DNA of 64,000 bases from the NCBI RefSeq assembly GCF_014646895.1, contig NZ_BMOD01000001.1, forward strand, positions 1 through 64,000, given 5' to 3'. Below, piece by piece: positions 24,670 through 37,921 of this stretch. The translations under genes were made by a program, and so were the position numbers. Each line of letters starts with the position of its first letter. Position 1 is the stretch's first letter. The notes beneath the pieces were generated by a model. It did not search any database. It was not told the origin of the DNA and saw only the letters and a list, made by a program, of their open reading frames with translations. This stretch comes from Deinococcus roseus. GTDB lineage: Bacteria > Deinococcota > Deinococci > Deinococcales > Deinococcaceae.

Positions 24670-24708
24670 TTGCGTTGGGCTTTGTGGCCCTGTTTCTATT
24701 GCTCTGCT

Positions 24709-25931
<1,223 letters not shown>

Positions 25932-25935
<4 letters not shown>

Positions 25936-26684
25936 GAGGTTCTCCCGTTGTCAAACAGTTTCGCAAGCCCTTCGCTCAAAAGACCCTTGCGACCACTGGA
26001 TTGCCCTTCGGTGGTGGGTTCCAGTCCCACTTCCAGCAGCCTTTTCAAACGTCTGAGGTCATGTTCGACCTGCTGGGCAGGCTCTTCTCCGAAAAGCCTT
26101 GCCACCCCTGCCCCCAGGGTTCCGGCAGGTGGATGGTAAATCAGGCTGACCCGCACTTCTGTTCCCCTGCCCTGGGGAGCGGCCCTGAATTCCACATAAC
26201 CCTCGTTGGGAACAATGGATCCTTCCACAGACCGCCAGGCAATTCTTTCACCGGGAGCATCTTCCACAATGTCTGCATCCCAGGAAACATGGGTTCCTGC
26301 AGGGGCTTTTGCCACCCAGTGGGAGCGGGTTTGTGTTTCTTCTTTCACGGACTCCAGGTGGCTCATGAAGCGTGGAAGGTTTTCAAATTTGCGCCAGAAG
26401 GCGTACAGCTGTTCCACAGGAAGGCCAATGGTCACTGCTTTGTCAACTTTGATGTCGTTGCTCTCGGTGCGTCGAATTTTGGCAAGGGTGTTGTAAGGGC
26501 TTTTGCCCATGGCTGCACTGGACACCATGATGGCTCCGGCACTGCTGAGGAAAGCCCTGACCCTGCCCGTCCTCTGCAGGCCCAGCAGGATCAAACCTGC
26601 CCCCAGGCCTCCCACAACAATGCGTTCTGCAGGACTGGCGTTTTTGATGCTGATCCTCTGGGTGTTGGGTTTGAGTGCGGTCAT
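25932..26684 (-). CDS. SRPBCC-domain membrane-associated protein
   Basis: This 250-residue protein has two hydrophobic stretches near the N-terminus (RIVVGGLGAGLILLGLQ and FLSSAGAIMVSSAAM, residues ~20-60), like YgaP/DUF2892-type anchors. A START-like SRPBCC ligand-binding domain follows (residues ~75-215, including LYAFWRKFENLPRFMSHLE). The tail is basic. Polyketide-cyclase-like proteins of this shape often bind lipids or hydrophobic molecules. The start at 26684 has an AAGGAGG seven bases upstream; the in-frame ATG at 26747 lacks one. It is the first gene of the operon with the dehydrogenase. Confidence 0.8.
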
Positions 26685-26866
26685 AAAACCTCCTTGATCC
26701 ATAGAAGATCCATAGAAAAAAGTCTGCTGCTTTGATTGGACAGACACACCGTCCAGAACAGCAATTCCAGCTTAGGGTTTGCCATGCGTCAAAGACGACA
26801 CAGAAGATTGACTTTCAGGGTATCAGGAGGTTTACAGTCAAGATTGTACGAAAAGCAGAACCATCT

Positions 26867-27439
26867 TCATGGTTGTTCTGGAGCAAGGGCAGGATGACCA
26901 GGGCGCAATTCGAATTGATCACAATGGTGGGTGGGGAGAACACACGGCAACCTGTCAATCCCAGCCCAGACGAAAGGATATTTGGGGGATCTCAACAGGA
27001 TGAGCCTATCATTTTCTGTTTCAGCGTAACAGGCGTAACCTTCAGCACTGGCCTCAAATTTTGCGCCCCACTTGCAGGTGGCACAACACACAAAATAAAA
27101 ATCCTGGTTGTATTTTTCAATTTTGCTTCCTTCAATCCATTCATCTGTAAAGATCCTTGCATTATTTAGACTCATTTCAGAATTAACATAAGGATACTCC
27201 CTCAAATACTGGATTTTAAAGCAAAAAACAGATTCTTGAGGCGAATCTCTTGAAATCAGTACTGGTAAATCAAACTCAAAATATCCCTCGAAAATCCAAT
27301 TGTCGCCAATCGAGATGTAATCCAGAGCGCAATCAATTTTTAAGCCAAACAACTCAAATCTAATCCAGTCAGAATAAATGGCAATGTTGAACTCTATCGT
27401 CCCATCTGTTGAAATGTACCTGCCTTTGCTTTCCCTCAT
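26867..27439 (-). CDS. AT-rich orphan gene, 190 residues
   Basis: The protein is rich in aromatic and acidic residues (YFEFDLPVLISRDSPQ, FYFVCCATCKWGAKFEA) with a CxxC pair. It is probably a soluble beta-rich protein. I do not recognise the family. The DNA from ~26990 to 27439 is markedly more AT-rich and uses codons unlike its neighbours. The last ~30 residues (PCVLPTHHCDQFELRPGHPA) return to host-like composition. This suggests horizontal acquisition and possibly a disrupted 3' end. It lies 24 bases downstream of the P-type ATPase. Confidence 0.6.
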   Translation of the reverse strand: MRESKGRYISTDGTIEFNIAIYSDWIRFELFGLKIDCALDYISIGDNWIFEGYFEFDLPVLISRDSPQESVFCFKIQYLREYPYVNSEMSLNNARIFTDEWIEGSKIEKYNQDFYFVCCATCKWGAKFEASAEGYACYAETENDRLILLRSPKYPFVWAGIDRLPCVLPTHHCDQFELRPGHPALAPEQP

Positions 27440-27463
27440 GCTGCTGATTGTAGCTGAGGAGGG

Positions 27464-29377
27464 TCAGCGTGTCTTTACCCTCTCCCCCAGCAACCTGAGT
27501 CCCATGAACACCACAAACACCGTTCCGCCTTCGTGGGCAATGACCCCCAGAGGCAAAGGCACCTTCCCAAACACGCTGAGGATGCCGACCACCACAATGA
27601 TGGCAAAGGCAAAGGTCAGGTTGAAGATCACGGTCTGGTTGGCTTTGCGGGCCAGTCTGACTGCGCCAGAAAGCCTCGTGAGGTCTCCGTTCATCAAGAC
27701 CACGTCTGCACTTTCCATGGCGATGTCGGTGCCGCTGGCCAGAGAGATCCCAATGCTGGCGGCATTGAGGGCAGGGGCATCATTGACCCCATCTCCCACG
27801 TGCGCATTGGGGACGTTCAGGGCCTTGATCACATCCAGTTTGTGTTCGGGAAGCAGTTCTGCCCGGTAATCTTTGATGCCCACCTGGCGGGCAATTTCTT
27901 TTGCAACGCCTTCCCGGTCTCCGGTCAGCATGACCGGATTCACATCCAGTGCAACCAGCTCGTGAATCATTTCTCGGGCATCTTGCCTGAGGGTGTCTGC
28001 AATCCCGAGGAGCATCTGCACCTGACCCTCCACACCGTAAATGATGGTGCTCTTGCCCTGGTTTTCCCAGTTGCTCAGGGTGGCTTCCTGTTCAGGGGTC
28101 AGCACTGCGTTCATGCTGAGGGCCATTTTGCGGGTGCCTGCCCAGAAGGTGCGTTCTCCCTGTTTGCCCTGAATGCCCTGACCAGGAATGGCTTCCACAT
28201 TTTGCAGATCCAGCTTTTCTGCAAATTGTTTTTCCTGAACATGCTGCATCACTGCAACTGCTACGGGATGTTCACTGTGGCTCTCCAGAGCGTCAATGCC
28301 CTTCCAGTTCTCTGTTTCTGTGCCAGAAACCTGCTGCACATCCGTGAGTCGCATTTTTCCGTGGGTCAGGGTTCCAGTTTTGTCCAGCGCAATGGTTTTG
28401 ATGCGTCCCAGGATTTCCAGGGCTGCGCTGGATTTGAAAAGTACGCCTGCACGGGCACTGGCAGCCATGGCACTGAGCATCACGGCAGGGGTGCTGATCA
28501 CCACGGCGCAGGGACTCGCCACCACCATGAAGGTCATGGCCCGGTACCAGGCAGCATCTATAGACAGGTTGAAGAGGTAGTGCAGCACAGCAAACACCAC
28601 AGGAACACTGATCAGGACAGCAGTGGCGTAAGGGCTTTCCCATTTTTCTGCCAGGGTTTCGGTGGGACTTTTTTCGTGCTCGGCTTTTTCCACCAGTTCG
28701 ATCAATCTGGCCAGCGTGCTCTCTCCGGCGGGTTTCAGCACTTCTGCCTCAATGGCCCCATTCAAATTGACGGTTCCCGAATACAGGGCACTCCCCTGCT
28801 GCTTGTCGATGGGCAGGCTTTCTCCGGTGATGGGGCTTTCGTCCACACTGGTTTGACCCCGGATCAGTCGGGCATCTGCAGCGATGCGTTCACCGGGTTT
28901 GACGATCAGGACATCTCCGGGCAGAATGTCGGACAGTTTCATCCAGCCCACTGTGCCATTTCTGCGCACGGTGGCCCCATCGGGATTCAGGTTCATCAGG
29001 GCTTCGATGGCCCGTTTGGTGCGTCCCATGGCCCAGTCCTGCAGGGTGTTGGACAGGCTGAACAGGAAGAGCAGGATGGCTCCATCTCTGGCCTCTCCGA
29101 TGCTGGCGGCCCCCAGAGCAGCAAGCACCATCAGCAAATCCACGTCCAGTTTGCGTTCTTTGATGAGTTCGGTCAGGGCTTCTCTGGCTGCAGGAATGCC
29201 TCCGGTCAGGAAGGCCAGCAGGTATCCAGCGAAGGAAAGCCACTCTGTGCCCTGAAAAATCCATCCGACCAACAAACCCAGCAAGGTCAGGCCAGTCAGC
29301 ATGAAACCTCTGCGGGTGCCTTCATCAAGGGCGGGTCTGGTGGGAGGGGTGGATGTGAAGGTCCGGGTGCTCTGCAT
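27464..29377 (-). CDS. P1B-4-type heavy-metal ATPase (Co2+/Fe2+ exporter class)
   Basis: This 637-residue membrane pump has the TGES actuator motif (184-187), the phosphorylation motif DKTGT (Asp332), SEHP near residue 362 and GDGVNDAPAL in the hinge. The transmembrane metal site is SPC (288-290) with HEGGT in the last-but-one helix (~615-619). This combination defines subgroup P1B-4 rather than CPC-type copper or zinc pumps. No N-terminal metal-binding domain is present, as usual for this subgroup, whose members export cobalt or ferrous iron. AAGGAA precedes the ATG. A Fur-like half-palindrome lies ~70 bases upstream. Confidence 0.92.
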   Translation of the reverse strand: MQSTRTFTSTPPTRPALDEGTRRGFMLTGLTLLGLLVGWIFQGTEWLSFAGYLLAFLTGGIPAAREALTELIKERKLDVDLLMVLAALGAASIGEARDGAILLFLFSLSNTLQDWAMGRTKRAIEALMNLNPDGATVRRNGTVGWMKLSDILPGDVLIVKPGERIAADARLIRGQTSVDESPITGESLPIDKQQGSALYSGTVNLNGAIEAEVLKPAGESTLARLIELVEKAEHEKSPTETLAEKWESPYATAVLISVPVVFAVLHYLFNLSIDAAWYRAMTFMVVASPCAVVISTPAVMLSAMAASARAGVLFKSSAALEILGRIKTIALDKTGTLTHGKMRLTDVQQVSGTETENWKGIDALESHSEHPVAVAVMQHVQEKQFAEKLDLQNVEAIPGQGIQGKQGERTFWAGTRKMALSMNAVLTPEQEATLSNWENQGKSTIIYGVEGQVQMLLGIADTLRQDAREMIHELVALDVNPVMLTGDREGVAKEIARQVGIKDYRAELLPEHKLDVIKALNVPNAHVGDGVNDAPALNAASIGISLASGTDIAMESADVVLMNGDLTRLSGAVRLARKANQTVIFNLTFAFAIIVVVGILSVFGKVPLPLGVIAHEGGTVFVVFMGLRLLGERVKTR

Positions 29378-29442
29378 GGCGAATTCCTTTCACAGTGTGC
29401 GTCTGGGAGGTGTTTGAAAAAAGGGCTTCAAATCCTACTTAA

Positions 29443-29457
29443 CAGGAATCATTCTCA
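29443..29457 (-). promoter_or_regulatory. Possible Fur-family box upstream of the P1B-4 ATPase
   Basis: On the minus strand TGAGAATGATTCCTG has a good left half of the 7-1-7 Fur consensus (TGATAAT) but a degenerate right half. It lies in the region expected to hold the promoter. Iron- or metal-dependent control of the pump would fit, but the site is weak. Confidence 0.3.
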
Positions 29458-29569
29458 ATAAGATTGTACCTTCAGGGGCGCTGCAACTCAACGCAGTAAG
29501 CCAATTTAATCAGGCGGGATACAGTGGCATCTGTCAGAAAACCCCCATCCAGAAATGTTTAAGGTCCGC

Positions 29570-29575
29570 TAAACT
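29570..29575 (+). promoter_or_regulatory. -10 box candidate (TAAACT) for the TPR-AAA gene
   Basis: TAAACT lies 11 bases before ATG 29587. The GGGGGC between them is a possible weak ribosome-binding site. The predicted leader is only about four bases. Confidence 0.4.
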
Positions 29576-29586
29576 GGGGGCATACC

Positions 29587-30819
29587 ATGACCGACTCTGT
29601 GATCCAGGCCCTGCGCACCGCCCTGCAAAACAGCCCCAGAGACGAAGCCCTGCTGGAACACCTGATCCGCCTCCTGCTGGACAGCGAACAGCAGCAGGAG
29701 GCCCTGGAGCACACCCGCCACTGGCTGGGGTTCAATCCCACCAGCACCAGAGCCCTGGTTTTCGCTGTTCAGGCCAGCGAAGCCGTGGGAGATTTGCCCA
29801 CTGCCCAGAGCTACCAGACCCTGCTGAATGCCCTGAATGCTTTCCAGCCTCAGGGGGCAGCAAAAGCAGCCGTGACGGTCAGCGATTCAGGCACTGCAGA
29901 AAAACTGGTGCATGCCCAACCAGAAGCCCGAAACGCCTTTGATGACCTGTGGGACACCCAGCCCAGCAGCACCACCCTGGAAGATGTGGCCGGAATGCAG
30001 CAGGTCAAGGACCGCATCCACAGGACGCTTCTTGGTCCGTTGCGCAACCCCGGTCTGACCTCCATGTATGGCAAATCCCTCAGAGGCGGAATGCTGCTGT
30101 ATGGCCCTCCTGGATGTGGAAAAACACACCTTGCCAAAGCCATTGCAGGCGAGATGCAGGCCCGCTTTCTCAGCATCTCTTTAACGGATGTGCTGGACAT
30201 GTACATCGGGCAATCTGAGCACAATTTAAAAGGGCTTTTTGATTCTGCCCGCAAGCGCACCCCCTGCGTGCTGTTTTTTGACGAGATGGACGCCCTGGGC
30301 CGCAAGCGCAGCCTGGTCAGGAACAGCAATTCCAACGCCATTCACCAGCTTCTGATGGAACTGGACGGCAAGGAAAACAACGATGGATTGTTTGTGCTGG
30401 CCGCCACCAATGCCCCGTGGGATGTGGACGCTGCCCTCAGGCGTCCGGGCCGTCTGGACCGCACCATTCTGGTGTTGCCCCCAGACAGAGAGGCACGGCT
30501 TGCCATTTTGCAGATGAACTTCAGAAACAAGCCCACTGAAAATCTGGACCTGAACTGGCTGGCCTCCCAGACCGAGGATTACTCTGGTGCAGACTTGAAG
30601 CACCTCTGCGACACCGCCACCGAATATGCCCTCTCAGATTCCCTGCGTACGGGCGTGCCCAGACCCATCCGCAAACAGGATTTGCAGACGGCTTTTCAGG
30701 AGGTCAAACCCAGCACCAGAGAGTGGTTCGAGCTGTCCAAAAACTTTGCCCTGTATGCCAACGAAAACGGTCTTTACGACGAGCTGGAGAAATACCTCAA
30801 GGCACGCAAATTCATCTGA
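29587..30819 (+). CDS. TPR-AAA ATPase, Vps4/CDC48-like meiotic-clade fold
   Basis: This 410-residue protein has an N-terminal helical, TPR-like region (residues ~5-90), a linker, and a classical AAA module (~130-330). The module has Walker A GPPGCGKT (173-180), Walker B FFDEMDALG (Asp232-Glu233), a sensor-1 LAATNAPWDV and arginine fingers in RRPGRLDR (285-292). The C-terminal helices (EWFELSKNFALYANENGLYD) resemble those of the Vps4/katanin group. Such ATPases form hexamers that unfold or remodel proteins. The next gene encodes a TPR membrane protein 15 bases downstream, so the two probably work together. Confidence 0.85.
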   Translation: MTDSVIQALRTALQNSPRDEALLEHLIRLLLDSEQQQEALEHTRHWLGFNPTSTRALVFAVQASEAVGDLPTAQSYQTLLNALNAFQPQGAAKAAVTVSDSGTAEKLVHAQPEARNAFDDLWDTQPSSTTLEDVAGMQQVKDRIHRTLLGPLRNPGLTSMYGKSLRGGMLLYGPPGCGKTHLAKAIAGEMQARFLSISLTDVLDMYIGQSEHNLKGLFDSARKRTPCVLFFDEMDALGRKRSLVRNSNSNAIHQLLMELDGKENNDGLFVLAATNAPWDVDAALRRPGRLDRTILVLPPDREARLAILQMNFRNKPTENLDLNWLASQTEDYSGADLKHLCDTATEYALSDSLRTGVPRPIRKQDLQTAFQEVKPSTREWFELSKNFALYANENGLYDELEKYLKARKFI

Positions 30820-30834
30820 GGCCCCCATGCACCC

Positions 30835-32097
30835 ATGACCAGCAACCATTTTCAGAGGGGCAAACAACTGATTGAACTGGGCAGGCTGGACGCTGCAAAA
30901 ACCGAGTTCGCCAGCATGCTGGCAGAAGATCCCAGAAGTTCTACAGCGCACTGTTATCTGGCTTATGTGCTTTACCTGCAAAGCCAGCATGACGAGGCCA
31001 TGAAACACCTGCAAACTGTGTTTGCAGAAGACCCCCACAACGCCTGGGCTTACCGGATTGCCTCTTCGGTGATGCGCAGGAAAAACCAGCTGAAAAAAGC
31101 AGAAAATTACGCCCGCACCGCCCTCTCTTATGAACCAGACGGGGTTTACGAGCACATCAACATGAGCATCGTGCATCTGGTGTACTCAGAGGACCAGACC
31201 TCCATGCTGCTCAGAAGGCAGGTTCTGGACCGATTGAAACTTGCCCGTGAACATGCCGAGAAAGCCCTTTCTCTGGATCCGGCAGAGCCAGACGCTTACC
31301 ATCAGGCTGCACTGGTGGAACTGCGTCTTTCCGGTGTGGACACCCGAAAAAAAGCGCCCCATTTGCAGCAGGCACAGACCTACCTGGATGAAGGCCTGAG
31401 GCTGCAGGCAGACCACACCACCCTGCTGGTTCTGAAAAGCCAGATCCATGACGCCCAGTCCCAGCGGAACCAGTCCATTCAGGTGGCCATGGATGCCATG
31501 CGCAACGACCCGCAGAATGCACGGGCACAGGGACAGGTGCAGGCCTTGCTGGACGACATGTCGCGCCTGAATGGCTGGGCAGGTGCGGGTCTTTTTGTGG
31601 CTGTGACCGCCAAACTCACCGCCTACATGTTTGAAGAATGGGGCTGGATCAAAGCCCTGCCCCTGTGCTTGCTGGGCGGCATTCTGGGCTACAGTTCCCG
31701 GATCTGGCTGACCCAACTGGAAATCCAGCGCAGGAAAAAGCAGGGCAACATCACGGCTCCTTTTGAAACGGCTTTCAACCAGTGGAAAAAACCCTACCAG
31801 AGAGCGTTTCCCATCCTGCTGGCGTTTTACCTGCTGTTCTGGACCCTTGCCCTGCTGGCCCAGCCACACACACGCTTGATGGAACTGCAGAACCTGCTGT
31901 ATGAACTGTCCAGAATCCTGCTGCTGGCAGGTCTGGTGGTGGTGCTGGGCCAGGGCTACATCAGAAACGTCAGGAACCGTGTGGTGGGCGGACAAAACCG
32001 CCTTGTGGGTTTCTTGCAGGCTTTGTGGATGCTGCGCATTGTGCTGGTGCTGGGGGCACTGGGGTTCTATCTGGTCACTTTGCTGCCTGACACGTAA
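30835..32097 (+). CDS. TPR-repeat membrane protein, partner of the AAA ATPase
   Basis: This 420-residue protein has six or so tetratricopeptide-type helical hairpins in residues ~1-235 (for example FQRGKQLIELGRLDAAKTEF and AHCYLAYVLYLQSQHDEAM). Four hydrophobic helices follow (~245-275, ~320-340, ~350-375, ~395-415). The soluble TPR domain should face the cytoplasm and could hold clients or dock the ATPase encoded 15 bases upstream. No catalytic motif is seen. A membrane-anchored adaptor for a Vps4-like unfoldase is the simplest inference. There is no clear ribosome-binding site, so coupling with the upstream gene is likely. Confidence 0.8.
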   Translation: MTSNHFQRGKQLIELGRLDAAKTEFASMLAEDPRSSTAHCYLAYVLYLQSQHDEAMKHLQTVFAEDPHNAWAYRIASSVMRRKNQLKKAENYARTALSYEPDGVYEHINMSIVHLVYSEDQTSMLLRRQVLDRLKLAREHAEKALSLDPAEPDAYHQAALVELRLSGVDTRKKAPHLQQAQTYLDEGLRLQADHTTLLVLKSQIHDAQSQRNQSIQVAMDAMRNDPQNARAQGQVQALLDDMSRLNGWAGAGLFVAVTAKLTAYMFEEWGWIKALPLCLLGGILGYSSRIWLTQLEIQRRKKQGNITAPFETAFNQWKKPYQRAFPILLAFYLLFWTLALLAQPHTRLMELQNLLYELSRILLLAGLVVVLGQGYIRNVRNRVVGGQNRLVGFLQALWMLRIVLVLGALGFYLVTLLPDT

Positions 32098-32249
32098 TTT
32101 TTCTGCGGTTAAATGTACCCCAGTTAGTGACAACAATGTTTGGATGGTTTTCAGCGCATCTCAGACAGGAAGACGTATCATAAATGAGCAAGCAAAAATG
32201 CAGGAACAAGAACCTGCACTTCTGAGAATTCCTGAGGAGGATCACATCC

Positions 32250-34955
<2,706 letters not shown>

Positions 34956-34969
34956 GGTTTCACTTCCAA

Positions 34970-35005
34970 AACACTCCCCCGGTGCGTTGGCACCGGGGGA
35001 GTGTT
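34970..35005. terminator. Bidirectional terminator between acnA and the Ig-like gene
   Basis: A perfect 16-bp stem (34970-34985 with 34990-35005), rich in GC, has a four-base loop GTTG. It sits between convergent genes. The minus-strand side carries a short T-run. Confidence 0.75.
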
Positions 35006-35020
35006 CATTTCAAACCCACA

Positions 35021-37738
35021 TCAGGGCACCTGATACACCACATTTCGGTAAATGAAATGCCACTTGCCAGCAAAATATTTGTAATTTTCCACAGGCAAAT
35101 AATCGGTGATGGCGAAAGGCTGGCTGGACAGGGTGTTGCCCTCCGGGTTCAGGGAATACAGGGTGCTGCCATTCTGGATCAGCAACTGGCCTTGTGGACC
35201 CAGGGCCACAAGGCGGCTCATGCTGGTGAAAAACGTCATGCGCTGTTTGATGCCATCGGGTCGTTTCAGCCAGACCTGCAGCACGCCAGAAGCATCTGGA
35301 TCGGTGTAGGCGATGTAACCGCTGTTGATCAGGTAATTGTTGCGATAAAAGGTGCCAAAATGGTTCAGTTCGGTGGAGCGGCTCTGGCCCAGGGTCTCCT
35401 CTACCCCGTTTTTGACGGACACAATGGTAAACTTCCCTGATTTCACCAGGGCAAAGACCGCGGTGGTGCCATCTGTGGTGGGTTCTGTCACCGTGCCATC
35501 GCCAGCAGCGTGGTGGGTCCACTGGTCAAAAGAACCATTGTTGTAGGCGTACAGCTGTCCATCTGCACCCACCCAGACAAACACGCCATTGGCGGCCAGG
35601 GGATCGGGGTCCACTGCAAGGGTTTCATAGGTGAACACCTTCCGCTCTGCTGGCACCTGCACCTGTACTCCAGTGCTGAGGTTCTTGCGGTACAGCACTT
35701 TGTTCACTGGATCTTCCCACAACAGGTACTCCCCGGCCACCCTGTAGTTGCTGAGGGGCCCTGTATAAAAGGGCGTGCCTGGATTTCTGCTGTCGTAAAG
35801 GTTGACCATGCCGCCTGCCGGAGCATCCCGGGCCACCACCCCAAAAGGCGTGAGCAGGGCATCGGTGTAAGGGGAAATCCCGGCAGACACCTCTCCTCCA
35901 GAATTGAAGGCCCGCACGGTCAGGACAGGCTGTAAACCTGTGCGGTTGTCATAAAGCAGGCGACCGGAATCCAGGTCCAGAATGGGTCCCGGAGTCACCT
36001 GAAACATGACATATTGCGGGTGCACCACATGCATGTTGTAAGTCGCAGCTGTCACCCTGTTGCCTGCTTTATCGGTCACCTCTATGGTGAACAGCTGGTC
36101 CTGTCCAGCCCACGGAGTGAGGTCGAGGGTGACATCCAGGGTGTTCAGAGCCACAGCCATGACCTTGGCGCCGTTGCGCAGCACCCGGATCATGCATTCT
36201 GCGGTGTTGTCGGTGCAGGTGGCAGACAGTTGCAGGGGACCACTGGTGGTGTAGTCACCCGAAGGCATGGACAGGTTGCTCACCACAGGAGCAGGATCCC
36301 GGAAATTCTGCGGAAGCCAGACGCGCTCATTCCCCAGGGCATCTTTGATTCGGATTTTCAGATGGTATTCTCCCGCTGCAGGAAGCCCGCTGTAATCTAC
36401 GGTTCCCTTCCACTGGCCAGCATCCAGGGTGAACAGGCTGGTTTTTCCCGTTTCCACCATGGTCACTTCCACCTCTTTGATTTCATAGGTTGAGGTGATG
36501 GTGATGGTGGCAGGACCCTCGCGAGAAAAGGACACCACTGGATTCTTGATCAGGGTCTGGACTCCAGAATTGGCAACCACTTCCAGCCCAACTGTGGCTT
36601 TGACATTCGGTCCCTGGCTGAATTCCAGCAGCACAGGACCCGTGCTGTCCAGTGGAGCCGTGTACAACCCGGCATCGGTGATGGTTCCTCCTCCACTGAC
36701 CACCCTCCAGTGGACTGGATCGGGAGATCCTGAGCCCAGTTGCAGAACCTTTGCCGCAAACTTCGCAGTGTCTCCCTGCTCGACTTTCACATTGCTGGAG
36801 GTGATGTACACCCCCGAATTGGCAATGATGTACACCTTGACGGTGGCGGTGTTGCTGGGGTCGGTGTTGGAGGTGACGCGGATGGTCGCGGTGCTGCTGG
36901 TGGGATCCAGCGGAGCCGTGTAGGTGGCCACACCTGTTCCTGCTTTGGGTTTCAGGGTTCCCCCACCCTCTTCAATGCTGAAAGTCACGTTGGTGAGGGT
37001 CTGGGCCGAAATTTCAGTGCTGCCTCCGGGGGCCAGGAAAGGCTGAATCACCCTCGGATTGATTTTGACGGCATCTGCGAGAATGTTCACCGTGACCGTC
37101 ACTGGAGCACTCAGGGTGGAATTGCCAGATGTGTCAAAAGCCTGGGCTTTGTAGGTGTGAATCCCATTTTGAACCTGGGTGTAATTGAAGGTGTGCTCGT
37201 AGGGGGCTGTGGTGTCGGTGCTGATCAGGGTGTCGCCTTCATAGAAATCCACTTTCTGGATGCCCACATTGTCGGTGGCATCTGCAGTCAGTTTCACGGA
37301 TTCTGCAACCGTGACATTGGTCTTGCTGGCAAAAAGCAGGACATTGGGGGTGGTGCTGTCTATGGTGTCAATGTTGACGTTCACTTTGACCGTGTTGCTG
37401 GTGCCTGTGTTGTTGGCTGCATCGAACGCTTTTGCCGTGTAGGTGTGGTCTCCATTGTTGGCTTTGGTGTAATTGAGGTTCAGCTCGTAAGGAGCGGAGG
37501 TGTCTTCCCCGAGCTTGTTGGCCCCCTCATAGAATTCGACTTTTTTGACCCCCACGTTGTCTGTGGCTGCAGCTGTGAGTTTCACAGTCCCGGGGGCAGT
37601 CACAGCTGTACTGGAAGCACTGAGGGTGACACTGGGTGGCGTTTTGTCAGGTGCAGGTCCCGGGGGGTTGCATCCTGCCAGGACCGTCATGCCCAGCAGC
37701 GCGTGAACGAACAATTGTGGCCTGTAACGCATGTTCAT
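35021..37738 (-). CDS. Exported Ig-like lipoprotein, copy 2 of a tandem pair
   Basis: This 905-residue lipoprotein (lipobox LAGC, Cys23) has two bacterial Ig-like domains starting with DKTPPSVTLSASSTAV and repeating DNVGVKKVEFYEGANKLGED. They are followed by further beta-sandwich modules. The C-terminal third is probably a beta-propeller-like region of strand repeats that report values (for example LYDNRTGLQPVLTVRAF). This is the second of two tandem paralogs; the other is at 37922-40669. GAGGAGG precedes the ATG at 37738, which also begins the signal peptide. A surface or adhesive role is likely; no enzyme motif is seen. Confidence 0.8.
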   Translation of the reverse strand: MNMRYRPQLFVHALLGMTVLAGCNPPGPAPDKTPPSVTLSASSTAVTAPGTVKLTAAATDNVGVKKVEFYEGANKLGEDTSAPYELNLNYTKANNGDHTYTAKAFDAANNTGTSNTVKVNVNIDTIDSTTPNVLLFASKTNVTVAESVKLTADATDNVGIQKVDFYEGDTLISTDTTAPYEHTFNYTQVQNGIHTYKAQAFDTSGNSTLSAPVTVTVNILADAVKINPRVIQPFLAPGGSTEISAQTLTNVTFSIEEGGGTLKPKAGTGVATYTAPLDPTSSTATIRVTSNTDPSNTATVKVYIIANSGVYITSSNVKVEQGDTAKFAAKVLQLGSGSPDPVHWRVVSGGGTITDAGLYTAPLDSTGPVLLEFSQGPNVKATVGLEVVANSGVQTLIKNPVVSFSREGPATITITSTYEIKEVEVTMVETGKTSLFTLDAGQWKGTVDYSGLPAAGEYHLKIRIKDALGNERVWLPQNFRDPAPVVSNLSMPSGDYTTSGPLQLSATCTDNTAECMIRVLRNGAKVMAVALNTLDVTLDLTPWAGQDQLFTIEVTDKAGNRVTAATYNMHVVHPQYVMFQVTPGPILDLDSGRLLYDNRTGLQPVLTVRAFNSGGEVSAGISPYTDALLTPFGVVARDAPAGGMVNLYDSRNPGTPFYTGPLSNYRVAGEYLLWEDPVNKVLYRKNLSTGVQVQVPAERKVFTYETLAVDPDPLAANGVFVWVGADGQLYAYNNGSFDQWTHHAAGDGTVTEPTTDGTTAVFALVKSGKFTIVSVKNGVEETLGQSRSTELNHFGTFYRNNYLINSGYIAYTDPDASGVLQVWLKRPDGIKQRMTFFTSMSRLVALGPQGQLLIQNGSTLYSLNPEGNTLSSQPFAITDYLPVENYKYFAGKWHFIYRNVVYQVP

Positions 37739-37921
37739 GGTGCCTCCTCTGCAATGCAAATCTTGATTTGAAACTGTACGTTCCATTTTAGGGGCACAGC
37801 CAGCTGAAAAATGTGCACAATTTGCATCCTGCAAACTTTCACACGTCTTCAGCAAAGTACAGACCATCGAAAACCACCTGCAAAACCACCTCTCAGCCGT
37901 CCTGCAGGTGAAAAAAGCAGC

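Noticed and set aside
27533..29461. 642-codon frame antisense to the P1B-4 ATPase
   Set aside because: It overlaps a clear ATPase gene completely, and the translation is Gly/His/Gln-rich without motifs.
32184..32225. 13-codon mini-frame in the acnA leader
   Set aside because: The start context is weak and no terminator or regulatory pairing follows. The 6-bp hairpin inside is too small to claim an iron-responsive element.
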